A stretch of DNA of 64,000 bases from Methylomonas subterranea (lineage in GTDB: Bacteria; Pseudomonadota; Gammaproteobacteria; Methylococcales; Methylomonadaceae), in NCBI RefSeq assembly GCF_024505185.1, contig NZ_JANIBJ010000020.1, positions 1 through 64,000 of the forward strand. The letters are read 5' to 3'. A model generated the notes under the pieces. It did no database searches, was not told the origin of the DNA, and saw nothing but the letters and a program-made list of their open reading frames with translations. The translations under genes and the position numbers were made by a program. Shown here piece by piece: positions 1 to 9,303 of this stretch (position 1 is its first letter; each line of letters begins with the position of its first letter).

Positions 1-3000
1 GATGCCACCATCAGCGACCCGGCTGCGACCTCCATTGATGCCACCACCCTCAGCGCCATTGGCGGTGCAACGACCGGGACAGTTACGGTATCCAACGCGG
101 TTGCGATTAGCGGCAGCTTAGCCGAAGTCACCGCGGCGTTGGTCACGGCAGACACTAAAGTCACTGCGGCCACGGCCACGGTCACGATCTCCGATGCCGA
201 GGGCAGCGACCTTGATGCTACCGATCTGAGCGCTATCGGCTCGGCAACCAGCGGCACGGTGACCGTGTCGAATGCGGTCGATATCAGCGGCACGATAGAA
301 GAATTGACCGCCGCTTTGATCACGCCGTCCAGCAAGGTCATCGCCGCAACGGCAAATCCTGTTGTCAACGGCGGAGCGTCGGTAGCGGAGTTGAATGCGC
401 TGGCCGCGATTACGACCGGTTTCATATTCGCGGACGTCAGCGAAGGCGACGTTGAGACCTTGTTGACCCTGACCGGGACCGGTAATGAATACAGCATGAC
501 GCTTTCAGCGCAAGCCGTAACCGCCAGCCAGTTACTCTCCCTGGATGCCAAGACGACTGTTGCGGTTGACGCGACTGCTGTCACGGGCATTACCGGTACG
601 GCGGCACAGTTCGAATCGCTCATGACTGCTATCGATGATGCGGGTATTCTGGCGCCGGCCAATTTCAATAGCACGGTGTCCAATGCGGTAACGCTGCAAC
701 AGGCCTTGGCGTTTGACGCAATGAATGGTAACGGCACGTTGACGCTGACATTGGGTATCGGCGATACCGCGAGCAACTTCTTTACCGAGGGGCTTACGTT
801 CGCGGCTGGAGTCGAAGCGCTGCTGGCTCAGCAGCCTAATGTGATTCTGGCCGGCGCCACGCAGGAACAACTGGCTGCCATCGATGCCGCTAATGGGGAT
901 GGCACAGTGACGCTAGCCACCCCGGTCAGCGCGGCGGAAGCCACCGCCTCGGGTCTGCCCAGCATCATCACCGACGTCGTGGCCAACCTTTTGCTCCCCG
1001 GCAATGCCGCGGCACTGGCCATGGCGGTTTCCGTCAACGTCGAAGATTCGGCGACAGTGGCTCAAGCAGGCGCCATCGCTACAGCGTTCAGCGGTGGCAC
1101 CGAGCTAACGCTGGCGGGCGGGCTTACCGATTCCGTGGGCAACTTCTTTACGGCGGGAACGACGACTCAAGTTGGTGTGGATGATTTATTGGCGCTGAAT
1201 CCTGACGTGACGGTGACCGGCACGCCAACGGTTGCTCAGTTGAATTATGTCGACAGCAACAATGGCGACGGCATGGTCACGGCTGCAATCAGCGGTACGG
1301 CGGCCGATTTGGCCGGTTTGACCGGTACGGGCAACGCCTATACCGTGACTGTGACTGGTTCAGCGGCGGCGGCTGATCTGATGGCTATCGATACGGTAAC
1401 CACGATTGCGGTCAAGGCCAACGCGATCACCGCGCTTACCGGTACGGCCGCCGATATCGCCACCGTCATCAGCGCCACGACCATCGATACTGCCGCCGCC
1501 GTGAAGGTCGTCGTGGACGCCGGTTCGGCTGCCGCCAGCGACTTGAGCCTCATTGATGCCAATACCACGGCGGTGGTCGACGCCAGAGCGGTGACCGAAC
1601 TGACCGGTTCGGCGGCGGAGGTCTTCGCTGTAATGAATGTAACAACGATCAGCAAGGCGGTTGATGTGTCGGTGACGCTGGCCGCCGGTTCGGCGGCAGC
1701 GGCCCATCTCAATGCCATCGACGCCAAGACTACTGCGCTTGTAGATGCTAACGCCATCACCGCCATCATCGGCACGGCGGCGGACATCAAGAAGGCCATT
1801 GCCTCCAGCGGCCTTGATTTAGGGACGGATTACGATGTCACCGTGTCCGGAATAGCATCGCTGGCCGACTTGGCCATCATAGACGGCACGGACGGCGTGG
1901 TAACGGCAACGGTGGCGGCGGGTAGCGCCTCCGCCTTGATTAGCGGTTTAAGCGACGATGACGTCAACGCGTATAACCTGACGGTAACGGGCACCGCAAC
2001 GGTGGCTCAGTTGAATGATCTGCAGGACAAAACTTCGGGCGTCATCACGGCCACGATCAGCGACACGCTCGCTAATTTGGCGGCGTTGACCGGAACCGGC
2101 AATGCCTACAAGATTACAGTGACCGATACGGTTAGCGATTTGAGCGCGTTAAACGCTCTCGACGCCAAAACCACCGGCGTGATTACCGCGACGCTTGCCG
2201 ATGATAGCGCAGCCAATCTGGCGACGCTGACGGGAACCGGGAATGCTTATAGAGTCAAAGTGGCGGCTGGAAGCGCGGCGGCAGCGGATCTGCTTAAAAT
2301 CGACGCAGCCACCACGGTGGCAGTCGATGCCAGACTGGTGACGGCGATTACCGGTTCTTCGGCGGATATTGCGGCGGTTGCCGCGGCGGTTGGCATCACC
2401 AAGCCCGCTGCGGGTTTAGAGATGACTTTCTCCGATGGTGCCACGCTGGCGCAATTGCTTGCCGCTGATGCAAAGGGCAATGTGATCTATGACACGGTGC
2501 AGGATACTGCTGCAAACCTTGCTAGCAAGACAGGCGTGAAGACGGCGAATGCTATCAAGTATGTGCAGGGAGGTGCTGCGGGTACCGGGATTGCAGACGT
2601 GGTTGTGACCGATGGCATGGGGGCGACGGCGCCGACCGTTGCCCAGATATTTGCGATCGACAGCATGAATGGCAATAATAAACTGACTTATACCGCGCTT
2701 ACCGATACAGCCGCTAACCTCGCTGGTTCGTCTTACGTTGTGCCTGGTAAAAATATTACCGTGACTAATGCGGCGACCATTGCGCAGCTGGCCACGATAG
2801 ACGCTAACAACGGCGGCGGCAAGTTGGCTTACAGCGCAATAACCGACACGGCGGCCAATCTTGCCACCAACGCCGGCGGTTATGTGTTTGCCGGCAAGAA
2901 CGTCACGGTGACCACGGCGGCGACCATTGGCCAGTTGGATGCTATCGATGCGGCTAATGGTAACGGCACGCTGACTTACGGCGGGCTGATTGATACTCAG

Positions 3001-4236
3001 GCTAATTTGGCTGCCAATCTGTCGCGTTTGGCGGGTAAGGCCGTAACGGTAACCAATGCGGCGAGTATCGCCCAGTTAAACGCCATCGATAAGGCCAACG
3101 GCGGCGCAGCCTTTACCTATGCCGGAGTGAACGATACGCTGGCCAATTTGACCGCCAATGCGGGAGGGTATGTGAAAGCGGGAGGACAGGTGACGGTAAG
3201 CGATTCCGCGACGCTGTTGCAATTGAGAACGCTGGACGCCAGAGCCAATGTCGGCACCGTGAGTGCCACCGCTGTAAATGACACCGCGGCCAATCTGGCG
3301 GCAAATGTCGGCGGCTACATCGTCAATGGCGTCAACGTCAGCGTGAGCGGTGCGGCAACCATGGCTCAGTTGGCGACCATCGATGGGCTGAACGGTAGCG
3401 GCACGTTAACCTACTCGGCCATCACCGATAGCGCTACGAATCTGGCGTCCAATGCTGGTGGTTACCTGATTAATGGAATAGCCGCAACCGTGACCGATGC
3501 CGCGACGATAGCCCAGTTGACGACTATCGACGGCGCGAACGGTACCGGCGAGCTGACCTATTCGGCCATCGCGGATACCGCGGCTAATCTGGCAACCAAT
3601 ACCGGCGGTTATCTGCGTATCGGTATCGATACCACCGTGATAGGAACGGCGACCATCGCCCAATTGACCGCAATCGATGCGGCCAATGGCGGCGCCGATG
3701 TAAACTATACGGGTGTCGTCGATACGGCTCTAAGTCTTGTAAACAATACCGGTGGATATGTTTTTGACGGCATAGACACGACCGTCACCGACAATGCCAG
3801 TGCCGGCCAGTTAGGCGAGATAGACGCGGCGAACGGTAGCGGCAAGCTGATACTGGGTGCCGGTGCGGATGCCGTGACCATCAATCTGGACAATTCCGGC
3901 GTGACCAGCGTCATTCTGGGCGGTTCGGGCGATCATGTCATTACCGCTGGAACTGCGACGGAAACCTTCATCCTGGCGGCCGAGCAAAATGGAGGCACTA
4001 CCATCAACGGCTTGGCGGGAGGTGACAGCATCAATATCGACGGCTCGAATCTGATCAGCGCCTTGACCGGTGGCTCTCAAGCGGCGGTCGACGTGGATAC
4101 CGTGGGCGAATGGGGCTTTAACGACGGCGTGCTGACGTTTTACAACGATGTGCATGACGCAGTGGAATCGATCACCTTGACCGGAGTGACAGAACTGACC
4201 TTGCAGGCTGGTGGGGATGTTTTCGTTGTCGGTTAG
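1..4236 (+). CDS. giant repetitive secreted protein (3' part, type I secretion-like C-terminus)
   Basis: The reading frame is open from the first base, so the gene starts upstream of the window and only the last 1411 codons are seen. The protein is rich in Ala, Thr, Gly, Val and Asp, almost lacks Cys, and is built of beta-strand-like repeats. One class carries TGTGNAY and GSAAAADL motifs (roughly 450-2350); a second class of 48-49 residues carries ATIAQL, IDAANG and DTAANL motifs (about 2640-3845). The last 120 residues (GADAVTINLD, GGSGDHVITAG, ending DVFVVG) resemble the aspartate/glycine-rich ends of RTX-like proteins exported by type I secretion. That export route is inferred; no transporter gene is visible. 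A surface adhesin or S-layer-like role is plausible but unproven. A strong terminator follows the stop codon. Confidence 0.85.
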   Translation, partial: DATISDPAATSIDATTLSAIGGATTGTVTVSNAVAISGSLAEVTAALVTADTKVTAATATVTISDAEGSDLDATDLSAIGSATSGTVTVSNAVDISGTIEELTAALITPSSKVIAATANPVVNGGASVAELNALAAITTGFIFADVSEGDVETLLTLTGTGNEYSMTLSAQAVTASQLLSLDAKTTVAVDATAVTGITGTAAQFESLMTAIDDAGILAPANFNSTVSNAVTLQQALAFDAMNGNGTLTLTLGIGDTASNFFTEGLTFAAGVEALLAQQPNVILAGATQEQLAAIDAANGDGTVTLATPVSAAEATASGLPSIITDVVANLLLPGNAAALAMAVSVNVEDSATVAQAGAIATAFSGGTELTLAGGLTDSVGNFFTAGTTTQVGVDDLLALNPDVTVTGTPTVAQLNYVDSNNGDGMVTAAISGTAADLAGLTGTGNAYTVTVTGSAAAADLMAIDTVTTIAVKANAITALTGTAADIATVISATTIDTAAAVKVVVDAGSAAASDLSLIDANTTAVVDARAVTELTGSAAEVFAVMNVTTISKAVDVSVTLAAGSAAAAHLNAIDAKTTALVDANAITAIIGTAADIKKAIASSGLDLGTDYDVTVSGIASLADLAIIDGTDGVVTATVAAGSASALISGLSDDDVNAYNLTVTGTATVAQLNDLQDKTSGVITATISDTLANLAALTGTGNAYKITVTDTVSDLSALNALDAKTTGVITATLADDSAANLATLTGTGNAYRVKVAAGSAAAADLLKIDAATTVAVDARLVTAITGSSADIAAVAAAVGITKPAAGLEMTFSDGATLAQLLAADAKGNVIYDTVQDTAANLASKTGVKTANAIKYVQGGAAGTGIADVVVTDGMGATAPTVAQIFAIDSMNGNNKLTYTALTDTAANLAGSSYVVPGKNITVTNAATIAQLATIDANNGGGKLAYSAITDTAANLATNAGGYVFAGKNVTVTTAATIGQLDAIDAANGNGTLTYGGLIDTQANLAANLSRLAGKAVTVTNAASIAQLNAIDKANGGAAFTYAGVNDTLANLTANAGGYVKAGGQVTVSDSATLLQLRTLDARANVGTVSATAVNDTAANLAANVGGYIVNGVNVSVSGAATMAQLATIDGLNGSGTLTYSAITDSATNLASNAGGYLINGIAATVTDAATIAQLTTIDGANGTGELTYSAIADTAANLATNTGGYLRIGIDTTVIGTATIAQLTAIDAANGGADVNYTGVVDTALSLVNNTGGYVFDGIDTTVTDNASAGQLGEIDAANGSGKLILGAGADAVTINLDNSGVTSVILGGSGDHVITAGTATETFILAAEQNGGTTINGLAGGDSINIDGSNLISALTGGSQAAVDVDTVGEWGFNDGVLTFYNDVHDAVESITLTGVTELTLQAGGDVFVVG
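2640..3845 (+). repeat. tandem ~145-bp coding repeats
   Basis: About nine degenerate copies of a 144-147-bp unit lie inside the giant gene. Each encodes a core of the type AT-IAQL-TIDA-NG-G-LTYSAI-DTAANLA-N-GGY. The spacing of the NG-G core codons (about 2665, 2810, 2955, 3100, 3245, 3388, 3538, 3685 and 3832) shows the period. The copies differ at many silent positions, so the array looks old rather than freshly amplified. Confidence 0.75.
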
Positions 4237-4265
4237 ACTTCTCAGAGGGTTATAAACCCGGTTTA

Positions 4266-4304
4266 CGGGGCCAGTCCATTTATCGACTGGCCCCGTTTTT
4301 TTTT
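4266..4304 (+). terminator. intrinsic terminator after the giant repeat gene
   Basis: A perfect 11-bp GC-rich stem (4266-4276 with 4285-4295, CGGGGCCAGTC pairing with GACTGGCCCCG) closes an 8-base loop and is followed directly by nine T residues. This is a textbook Rho-independent terminator, 29 bases after the stop codon. Confidence 0.95.
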
Positions 4305-4655
4305 GTCCCAAGCTTATTGGTGTTTGAGTTTGTCAAGGTTTATTTAGGGCTTGCGCCGCTTAAGCCTGAGCATAGGGCTTAACCACAAAGAACGCGCGTA
4401 AACCTAAAAAGAGCTCTTATTAGAGTAAAAGCGAAAAAAATCAATCTATTAGCCTGTTAATCATTAAGGATTCCGTTCCTAATAACTTCGCTGTATATAT
4501 CCCTCAGCCTAACCCCCCCCGGTGGAGGTTGTCATAAGAAGTCCCCTCTCCCGCCGCACCCACGGGGCATAAAGGAGAAGGGACTGATTGGCTTTTACGA
4601 CAGCCTACGGCGGGAATAGAATGCGGAAGTTATTTTGGGCGGAATCCTAAGGCCT
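4305..4655. other. gene-free stretch with inverted repeat remnant
   Basis: No convincing gene is present between the terminator and the cysteine-rich gene on the minus strand. The left half is AT-rich. The right half holds a run of eight C residues and a 12-bp inverted repeat with one mismatch (4540-4551 with 4574-4585, AGTCCCCTCTCC type), a common type of extragenic palindrome. Nothing else was recognised. Confidence 0.5.
4540..4585. repeat. extragenic palindrome
   Basis: AGTCCCCTCTCC at 4540-4551 pairs with GGAGAAGGGACT at 4574-4585 with one mismatch, around a 22-base GC-rich loop. No T tract follows on either strand, so it looks more like an extragenic palindromic repeat than a terminator. 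Other copies would have to be found elsewhere in the genome. Confidence 0.4.
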
Positions 4656-5423
4656 TCAGCCGCCCGTGGATTCGATTATATCCAAAACGCCCAGGGCATC
4701 GATCAATGCCACGCTGACCGGCGACACGCCGATTACCGTGGCGGTCACGCACGGTTCCGCGCTGCCCTCCAGGCCTTGCACGATTTCGGCCAAACCCTTG
4801 CAAAGGTATTGATTGCAAACGTTAGAGCGCAGCTGGCGAGGCAGTCGGCAGCCATTTTCGGCGTGATAAATGCAGCTGTCTTGGTAGCCGGTTTCGGGCA
4901 CATAGTCGAGATAATGCCCTATGATGCGGGGAGCGGCCAATGGCGGAAGTTGCCTTTGCAGCCGGCGGATGGTGGTGGGTTCAAGCCAGGCCGAATCGCC
5001 GCCCGTCGCGCAGCAATGGCCGGCGCACAGTCCGCAAGCCGCGGCCAGTGCCGGCATCTCCGCCTGTTGGGGCTCCACGCCATGAGTTGTGGCCGAGGTT
5101 TCCTTGCTCTCGCATTCTGCGTCCGGCAATGCTTCGGCTTCGATTACTATCCGTTCCAGATGTTGCCGCAAGGCCTCGACGCGCGTGACGTCTATTGGAA
5201 CCAATTGACGGGAATTGCGAGGTAGAACGGCCACGGCGGCGTTTGCCGGCCACGAGGCAGGCAGGCGATGGCGGATGAGTTCCATTGTCGTCCCGCGCCG
5301 GCGCTCTTGTTGGAAGCCGACATCCTTGCGGCGGCACTCCGGGTTGTCGCACAGGCCGCGAATGCGTTGCAGCGTAGACAATGCGCATCCGCAGCCTCGG
5401 CAATGGCTGGTGTGGCCGTGCAT
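4656..5423 (-). CDS. cysteine-rich putative metal-binding protein
   Basis: 255 residues. An N-terminal zinc-ribbon-like cluster has Cys 8, 11, 13, 25 and 30 (HCRGCGC, then CDNPEC). After a linker of about 90 residues comes a second cluster, CGLCAGHCC, followed by further cysteines (QDSCIYH, NGCRLP, NVCNQYLCKG). The second cluster recalls the cysteine pattern of YkgJ/UPF0153 putative zinc or iron-chelating proteins, but I am not certain of family membership. There is no signal peptide or membrane segment, so it is probably cytoplasmic. It lies 47 bases downstream of tpx on the same strand and could be co-transcribed. Specific function unknown. Confidence 0.65.
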   Translation of the reverse strand: MHGHTSHCRGCGCALSTLQRIRGLCDNPECRRKDVGFQQERRRGTTMELIRHRLPASWPANAAVAVLPRNSRQLVPIDVTRVEALRQHLERIVIEAEALPDAECESKETSATTHGVEPQQAEMPALAAACGLCAGHCCATGGDSAWLEPTTIRRLQRQLPPLAAPRIIGHYLDYVPETGYQDSCIYHAENGCRLPRQLRSNVCNQYLCKGLAEIVQGLEGSAEPCVTATVIGVSPVSVALIDALGVLDIIESTGG

Positions 5424-5470
5424 ATCGCTACGTAGTTAGATCGATGGTTGTGGACGCGGAATTGTTCGGC

Positions 5471-5977
5471 TCAATCCTTATGGGCGAGTACCGCCAGCGC
5501 GCCGGCGTAATCGGGTTCGTCGGCGATTTCCCCGACCAGTTGGGTGTAAATGACCCGGTCGTTTTCATCGATGATTACGATGGCCCGGGCGGTCAGTCCG
5601 GCCAGAATGCTGTCCAGCAATTCCACGCCATAATCGTGGGCGAATGTGGAGCGGAACGAGGACAAGGCGATGACGTGTTTGATGCCTTCGATTTCGCAAA
5701 AGCGGGCCTGGGCGAAGGGCAGGTCGGCGGAAATCGCCAGTACTACCGTGTTATCCAGATGAGAAGCCTTTTCGTTGAATTTGCGGGTCGAGGTGGCACA
5801 GGTCGGGGTATCCAGACTGGGCACGATATTCATCACCTTGCGCTTGCCGGCAAATTCGGCCAAACCCACGTCCTGCATTTTGCGGTTGGTGAGCTTGAAG
5901 TCGGGCGCTTGGCCGCCGACCGCGGGCAGTTCGCCTATAGTGTTGATGGGTTTGCCTTGAAAGGTGATGGTGGCCAT
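5471..5977 (-). CDS. tpx: thiol peroxidase Tpx
   Basis: 168 residues, the normal length for atypical 2-Cys peroxiredoxins of the Tpx class, which reduce H2O2 and lipid hydroperoxides using thioredoxin. The peroxidatic cysteine sits in PSLDTPTC (about residue 60) and the resolving cysteine in ARFCEIEG (about residue 94), the Tpx-specific arrangement. The N-terminal segment (FQGKPINTIGELPAVGGQAP) is typical. The ATG has a GGGAG ribosome site 7 bases upstream. It follows der by 19 bases on the same strand, so it may be the distal gene of the hisS-yfgM-bamB-der operon or have its own promoter. Confidence 0.95.
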   Translation of the reverse strand: MATITFQGKPINTIGELPAVGGQAPDFKLTNRKMQDVGLAEFAGKRKVMNIVPSLDTPTCATSTRKFNEKASHLDNTVVLAISADLPFAQARFCEIEGIKHVIALSSFRSTFAHDYGVELLDSILAGLTARAIVIIDENDRVIYTQLVGEIADEPDYAGALAVLAHKD

Positions 5978-5996
5978 GCTTACGCTCCCGGATAAA

Positions 5997-7388
5997 TTAT
6001 TTTTTGCGCTTGGTGAAATCGATCAGGCGTTTGCGTTTCTTCATCTGCCTGTCGCTCAAGGTATTTCTCTGTCCCTGAAACGGGTTCTCCGGCGACTTGA
6101 ATACCAAGCGTACCGGGGTGCCTTTTAATTGCAATTGTTCCCGGTAATAGTTCATCAAAAACCGTTTGTAGGCACCGGGCAGCGAGTCGGTCTGCACGCC
6201 GTGTATCACCACCACCGGCGGATTGCGGCCGCCCTGGTGGGCGTATTTCAGCTTGATGCGGCGGCCGCCGACCAGGGGCGGTTGGTGCGCGGCGACGGCA
6301 TCGTTGAGAATCCGCGTCAACACCGGCGTTGACATGTCTATCATCGCTGCATCGTACAGGCTGTGTACCACGTCGAACAGCTTGCCGACCCCGCTGCCGT
6401 GCAGCGCGGAAATCGGGTGCTTTTCGGCGAAATCCAGGAAGGGTAATTTGATTTCGATCTGCTTTTTGACGAAAGCCCGGTGTTCGGCGTCCAGGCCGTC
6501 CCATTTGTTCAGGCCGATAATCAAGGCCCGGCCGGCTTCCAGTACCAGCCCCAGAATATGCGCGTCCTGATCGGTGACACCTTCGCGGGCGTCGATCAGA
6601 TAAATCACCACATGGGCCTTTTCGATGGCCTGCAGCGATTTGATGATGCTGAATTTTTCCACGGTCAGCGACACCTTGGCCCGCCGGCGCATGCCGGCGG
6701 TATCGATCAAGGTAAATTTTTGCCCGTTACGTTCGAAGGGAATATAAATACTGTCGCGGGTGGTGCCGGCTTCATCGAACACCACCACCCGTTCTTCGCC
6801 CAGCAGGCGGTTGACCAGGGTGGATTTGCCGACATTGGGCCGGCCGACCACGGCGATGGCGATGCCGGGGTCCTGTTCTTCAAACTCGTCTTCCTGCGCC
6901 GGGATCAGCTCGTCGATGCGGCCCAATAACTCATGCACATTGCGGCCGTGCGAGGCGGCAATCGGCACCGGCTCGCCCAGTGCCAGACTGTAAAAATCGT
7001 GGGTGACGGTATTGCTGTCGATGCCGTCGATTTTGTTCACCACCAACACCACAGGCTTGCCCAATTTGCGCAGCATGTCGGCGATGGCTTCGTCCGAGGC
7101 ATTGATGCCGTCGCGGGCGTCGACCATGAAGAACACCACGTCGGCTTCCCGCAGCGCAATTTCCACCTGTTTTTTGGCGAAGACGTCGATACCGGCCTGA
7201 TCGTCGGTGATACCGCCGGTATCGACCACCAGACAGTCGCGTTCGCCGCGCTTGACGCGGCCGTATTGCCGATCCCGGGTCAGGCCGGGATAGTCGGCCA
7301 CCAGCGCCTCGCGGCTGCGGGTCAAATAATTGAAAAGGGTGGATTTGCCGACATTGGGTCGGCCAACCAAGGCGATGACTGGAAGCAT
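5997..7388 (-). CDS. der: GTPase Der (EngA), 50S ribosome assembly factor
   Basis: 463 residues. Two tandem GTPase domains each carry an identical P-loop GRPNVGKST (residues 9-17 and 182-190), with G3 DTGG/DTAG and G4 NKID/NKWD motifs. The C-terminal KH-like domain ends in a basic tail ([17 protein letters not shown]). Der acts in maturation of the large ribosomal subunit. The frame is open for 80 codons upstream, but the ATG at 7388 gives [12 protein letters not shown], the usual N-terminus, and clears the bamB stop by 5 bases. The order yfgM-bamB-der is the conserved gammaproteobacterial order. Confidence 0.97.
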   Translation of the reverse strand: MLPVIALVGRPNVGKSTLFNYLTRSREALVADYPGLTRDRQYGRVKRGERDCLVVDTGGITDDQAGIDVFAKKQVEIALREADVVFFMVDARDGINASDEAIADMLRKLGKPVVLVVNKIDGIDSNTVTHDFYSLALGEPVPIAASHGRNVHELLGRIDELIPAQEDEFEEQDPGIAIAVVGRPNVGKSTLVNRLLGEERVVVFDEAGTTRDSIYIPFERNGQKFTLIDTAGMRRRAKVSLTVEKFSIIKSLQAIEKAHVVIYLIDAREGVTDQDAHILGLVLEAGRALIIGLNKWDGLDAEHRAFVKKQIEIKLPFLDFAEKHPISALHGSGVGKLFDVVHSLYDAAMIDMSTPVLTRILNDAVAAHQPPLVGGRRIKLKYAHQGGRNPPVVVIHGVQTDSLPGAYKRFLMNYYREQLQLKGTPVRLVFKSPENPFQGQRNTLSDRQMKKRKRLIDFTKRKK

Positions 7389-7393
7389 AGTGT

Positions 7394-8608
7394 TTATCTC
7401 GCTCTTAGGGCCGCGAGGGTGCCATTTTTTGCGTAAATGTATACAGTTCCGTCGACGATGACCGGTTTGGCTTCGATCGGCGAATTTGCAACCTGGATGC
7501 GGCCGAGCTGCCTGCCGTCGCTGACGGACAGCCAGTGCACCCAGCCCTCGAAGTCGCCGACCACGACATAATTGTCGTAGACCACGGCCGCGGTCAATTG
7601 GCGGTTGTGCAAATCTTTTTGTTTCCACAACGAGGCGCCGTTGCGTTGGTCCAGTTGCGACACCTCGCTTTTGGTGTCGCTGATGTAAAGGTAGCGGTAA
7701 TCGGCGCTGATGCCCGTGTAGGAAGAAATCTCGGGATTGCGCCAGATGATGTCGCCGTCCACCTCCGATACCGAACTGGTGCCGCCGTTGAAACTGGACA
7801 CGAAGATGGCGCCGCGGTTATGCAGCGGATCGACGTCCAAATCCACCAGACGTTCGACTTCCGAGCGGCCGGTAGGCATGGCGATGGTGGCCTCCCAAAG
7901 ACTTTTGCCGTCGTTGAGTTGCAAGGCCTGCATCTTGCCGTTGGCCGAACCGACGATGGCGGCATTGTCTATCACGATGGGAGCACCGGCGCCGCGTATG
8001 CTCAAGGCGGGCACGCTGGATTCGGAAACCCATAGCTGCGCGCCGTCCGCTTCCCTGAGGCCGATCACCTTGCCGTCCGTGGTGCGCACTATCACGACAT
8101 CCTTGGCTATCACGGGCACGGCCTGTACTTCGCTGGGCACATTGGTCAGCCATAATTGCTCGCCGGTGCCGATATCGAACGCTATCACTTCGCCGGATGT
8201 ACAGCCCATGACCACCACGCGTCTGCCCAGGCCGGGGCCGGCGGAAAAGGCAAAATCGGTATTAGTTCCCCACACCAGATCACCGTTCGCCAGGTTTCTG
8301 GCCTGCAAGCTGCCCTTGCGGTCGGCGGCATAAATCCGGTCGGACTGCACGCTGGGAATCAGTTTCAGATATTGCTTGTCGGCGCCATCGCCCACGGACT
8401 CCTTCCAGAGTACATCGATTTGCACCTCGGCTTGATATTCCTGCAAGGCCGCCGGCGGGTCGGCGCTGTCGTCTTCGCCGAAAATACTGTCGGACAGGCC
8501 GGAAAGCATCTCGCGGCCTGCGTCCAGCCCGGCGCATCCGGAAAGCAAAAGCAGGCCGGCAAACAATAGCGGGGCAGCGCGGAACGGCAGGGGCAGGGGA
8601 GTCAACAT
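7394..8608 (-). CDS. bamB: outer membrane assembly lipoprotein BamB
   Basis: 404 residues. A lipoprotein signal peptide ends in the lipobox LLSGC with Cys25 as acylation site. The mature part is an eight-bladed PQQ-type beta-propeller with repeated strands such as [28 protein letters not shown] and GASLWKQKD. BamB is a periplasmic lipoprotein scaffold of the BAM complex that folds outer membrane proteins. The frame runs further upstream into yfgM, but the ATG at 8608 starts right at the signal peptide and 13 bases after the yfgM stop. Confidence 0.95.
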   Translation of the reverse strand: MLTPLPLPFRAAPLLFAGLLLLSGCAGLDAGREMLSGLSDSIFGEDDSADPPAALQEYQAEVQIDVLWKESVGDGADKQYLKLIPSVQSDRIYAADRKGSLQARNLANGDLVWGTNTDFAFSAGPGLGRRVVVMGCTSGEVIAFDIGTGEQLWLTNVPSEVQAVPVIAKDVVIVRTTDGKVIGLREADGAQLWVSESSVPALSIRGAGAPIVIDNAAIVGSANGKMQALQLNDGKSLWEATIAMPTGRSEVERLVDLDVDPLHNRGAIFVSSFNGGTSSVSEVDGDIIWRNPEISSYTGISADYRYLYISDTKSEVSQLDQRNGASLWKQKDLHNRQLTAAVVYDNYVVVGDFEGWVHWLSVSDGRQLGRIQVANSPIEAKPVIVDGTVYIYAKNGTLAALRAR

Positions 8609-8621
8609 GGGTTCAAGCGCG

Positions 8622-9284
8622 TTATTGCGGCAAATTCGCAGCGGCCGGGTTGAAGGCGGGCGCGGCAATGTCGTCCAGTTTGAATTGGGTAAATGCGGTG
8701 GCCTGACCGGTCCTGACGGCGTTTTGATAGGCGGTGCGAGCTTCGTCCAGCCTATCCAGGGCCACATACAGGTCGCCCTCCAGTTCATCGTAGCTGGCGG
8801 CAAAACCTTCGGCTTTGGCCGGGTCGACCGCCGCGATCAGTTTCAAGCCTTCCTCGTACTGGCCGCTCGCCAGCAGCAGTTGTATCAAACGCAGCCGGGC
8901 CACGTGCTGCAAGGCCTCGTCGCTGTCGTTCCGTACTTGTTGTTGCAAAATGGCCTTGGCTGCTTCCAGATCGCCGGCATCGACTTTGGTTTTGGCTTTC
9001 GCCAAGCCGGCAAAGTGCGCGTAGGCCTGCGAGCCGTGCTCGACGGCCAATTGATCGGCCAGTTTTTCCACCGAGGCCGATTCGTTTTTGGCGGCGGCCG
9101 CCAGCAGGTTTTGATACAGCCGCGAGGCCTCGCTGCGTTGCTCCAATTGATGGTTTTGCCAGAAATTCCAGCCGGTTACCAGCAAAATGGCGGTGAAGAC
9201 CCCGGCAATCAGGGAAGTGTTATTGGCTTCCCACCATTTTTTTAACTGTTCGACTTGTTCTTCTTCGGTATCGTAAATAGCCAC
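8622..9284 (-). CDS. YfgM-like TPR membrane protein
   Basis: 220 residues. A cytoplasmic N-terminus (EEEQVEQLKKWWEANN) precedes one transmembrane helix (about residues 23-42, TSLIAGVFTAILLVTGWNFW) and a periplasmic TPR_21-type helical domain. In E. coli the homologue is an ancillary SecYEG/PpiD-associated chaperone. The start is a GTG at 9284. The gene lies between hisS and bamB, the conserved position for this family, with 19 bases to hisS and 13 to bamB. Confidence 0.88.
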   Translation of the reverse strand: MAIYDTEEEQVEQLKKWWEANNTSLIAGVFTAILLVTGWNFWQNHQLEQRSEASRLYQNLLAAAAKNESASVEKLADQLAVEHGSQAYAHFAGLAKAKTKVDAGDLEAAKAILQQQVRNDSDEALQHVARLRLIQLLLASGQYEEGLKLIAAVDPAKAEGFAASYDELEGDLYVALDRLDEARTAYQNAVRTGQATAFTQFKLDDIAAPAFNPAAANLPQ

Positions 9285-9303
9285 GGTGTTTTCCGGTTAA
9301 TGG

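Noticed and set aside
2640-3845. Regular repeats that could suggest a CRISPR array
   Set aside because: The period is about 145 bp, the units are degenerate and encode protein repeats in one frame, and there are no short identical repeats separated by unique spacers.
532-4311. Several long open frames on the minus strand opposite the giant repeat gene
   Set aside because: They are shadows produced by the biased codon use and repeats of the plus-strand gene. Their translations are low-complexity or arginine-rich and resemble no protein.
7389-7628. 80-codon upstream extension of the der frame
   Set aside because: The added residues are basic and proline-rich, overlap bamB in another frame, and do not belong to Der; the ATG at 7388 gives the conserved N-terminus.
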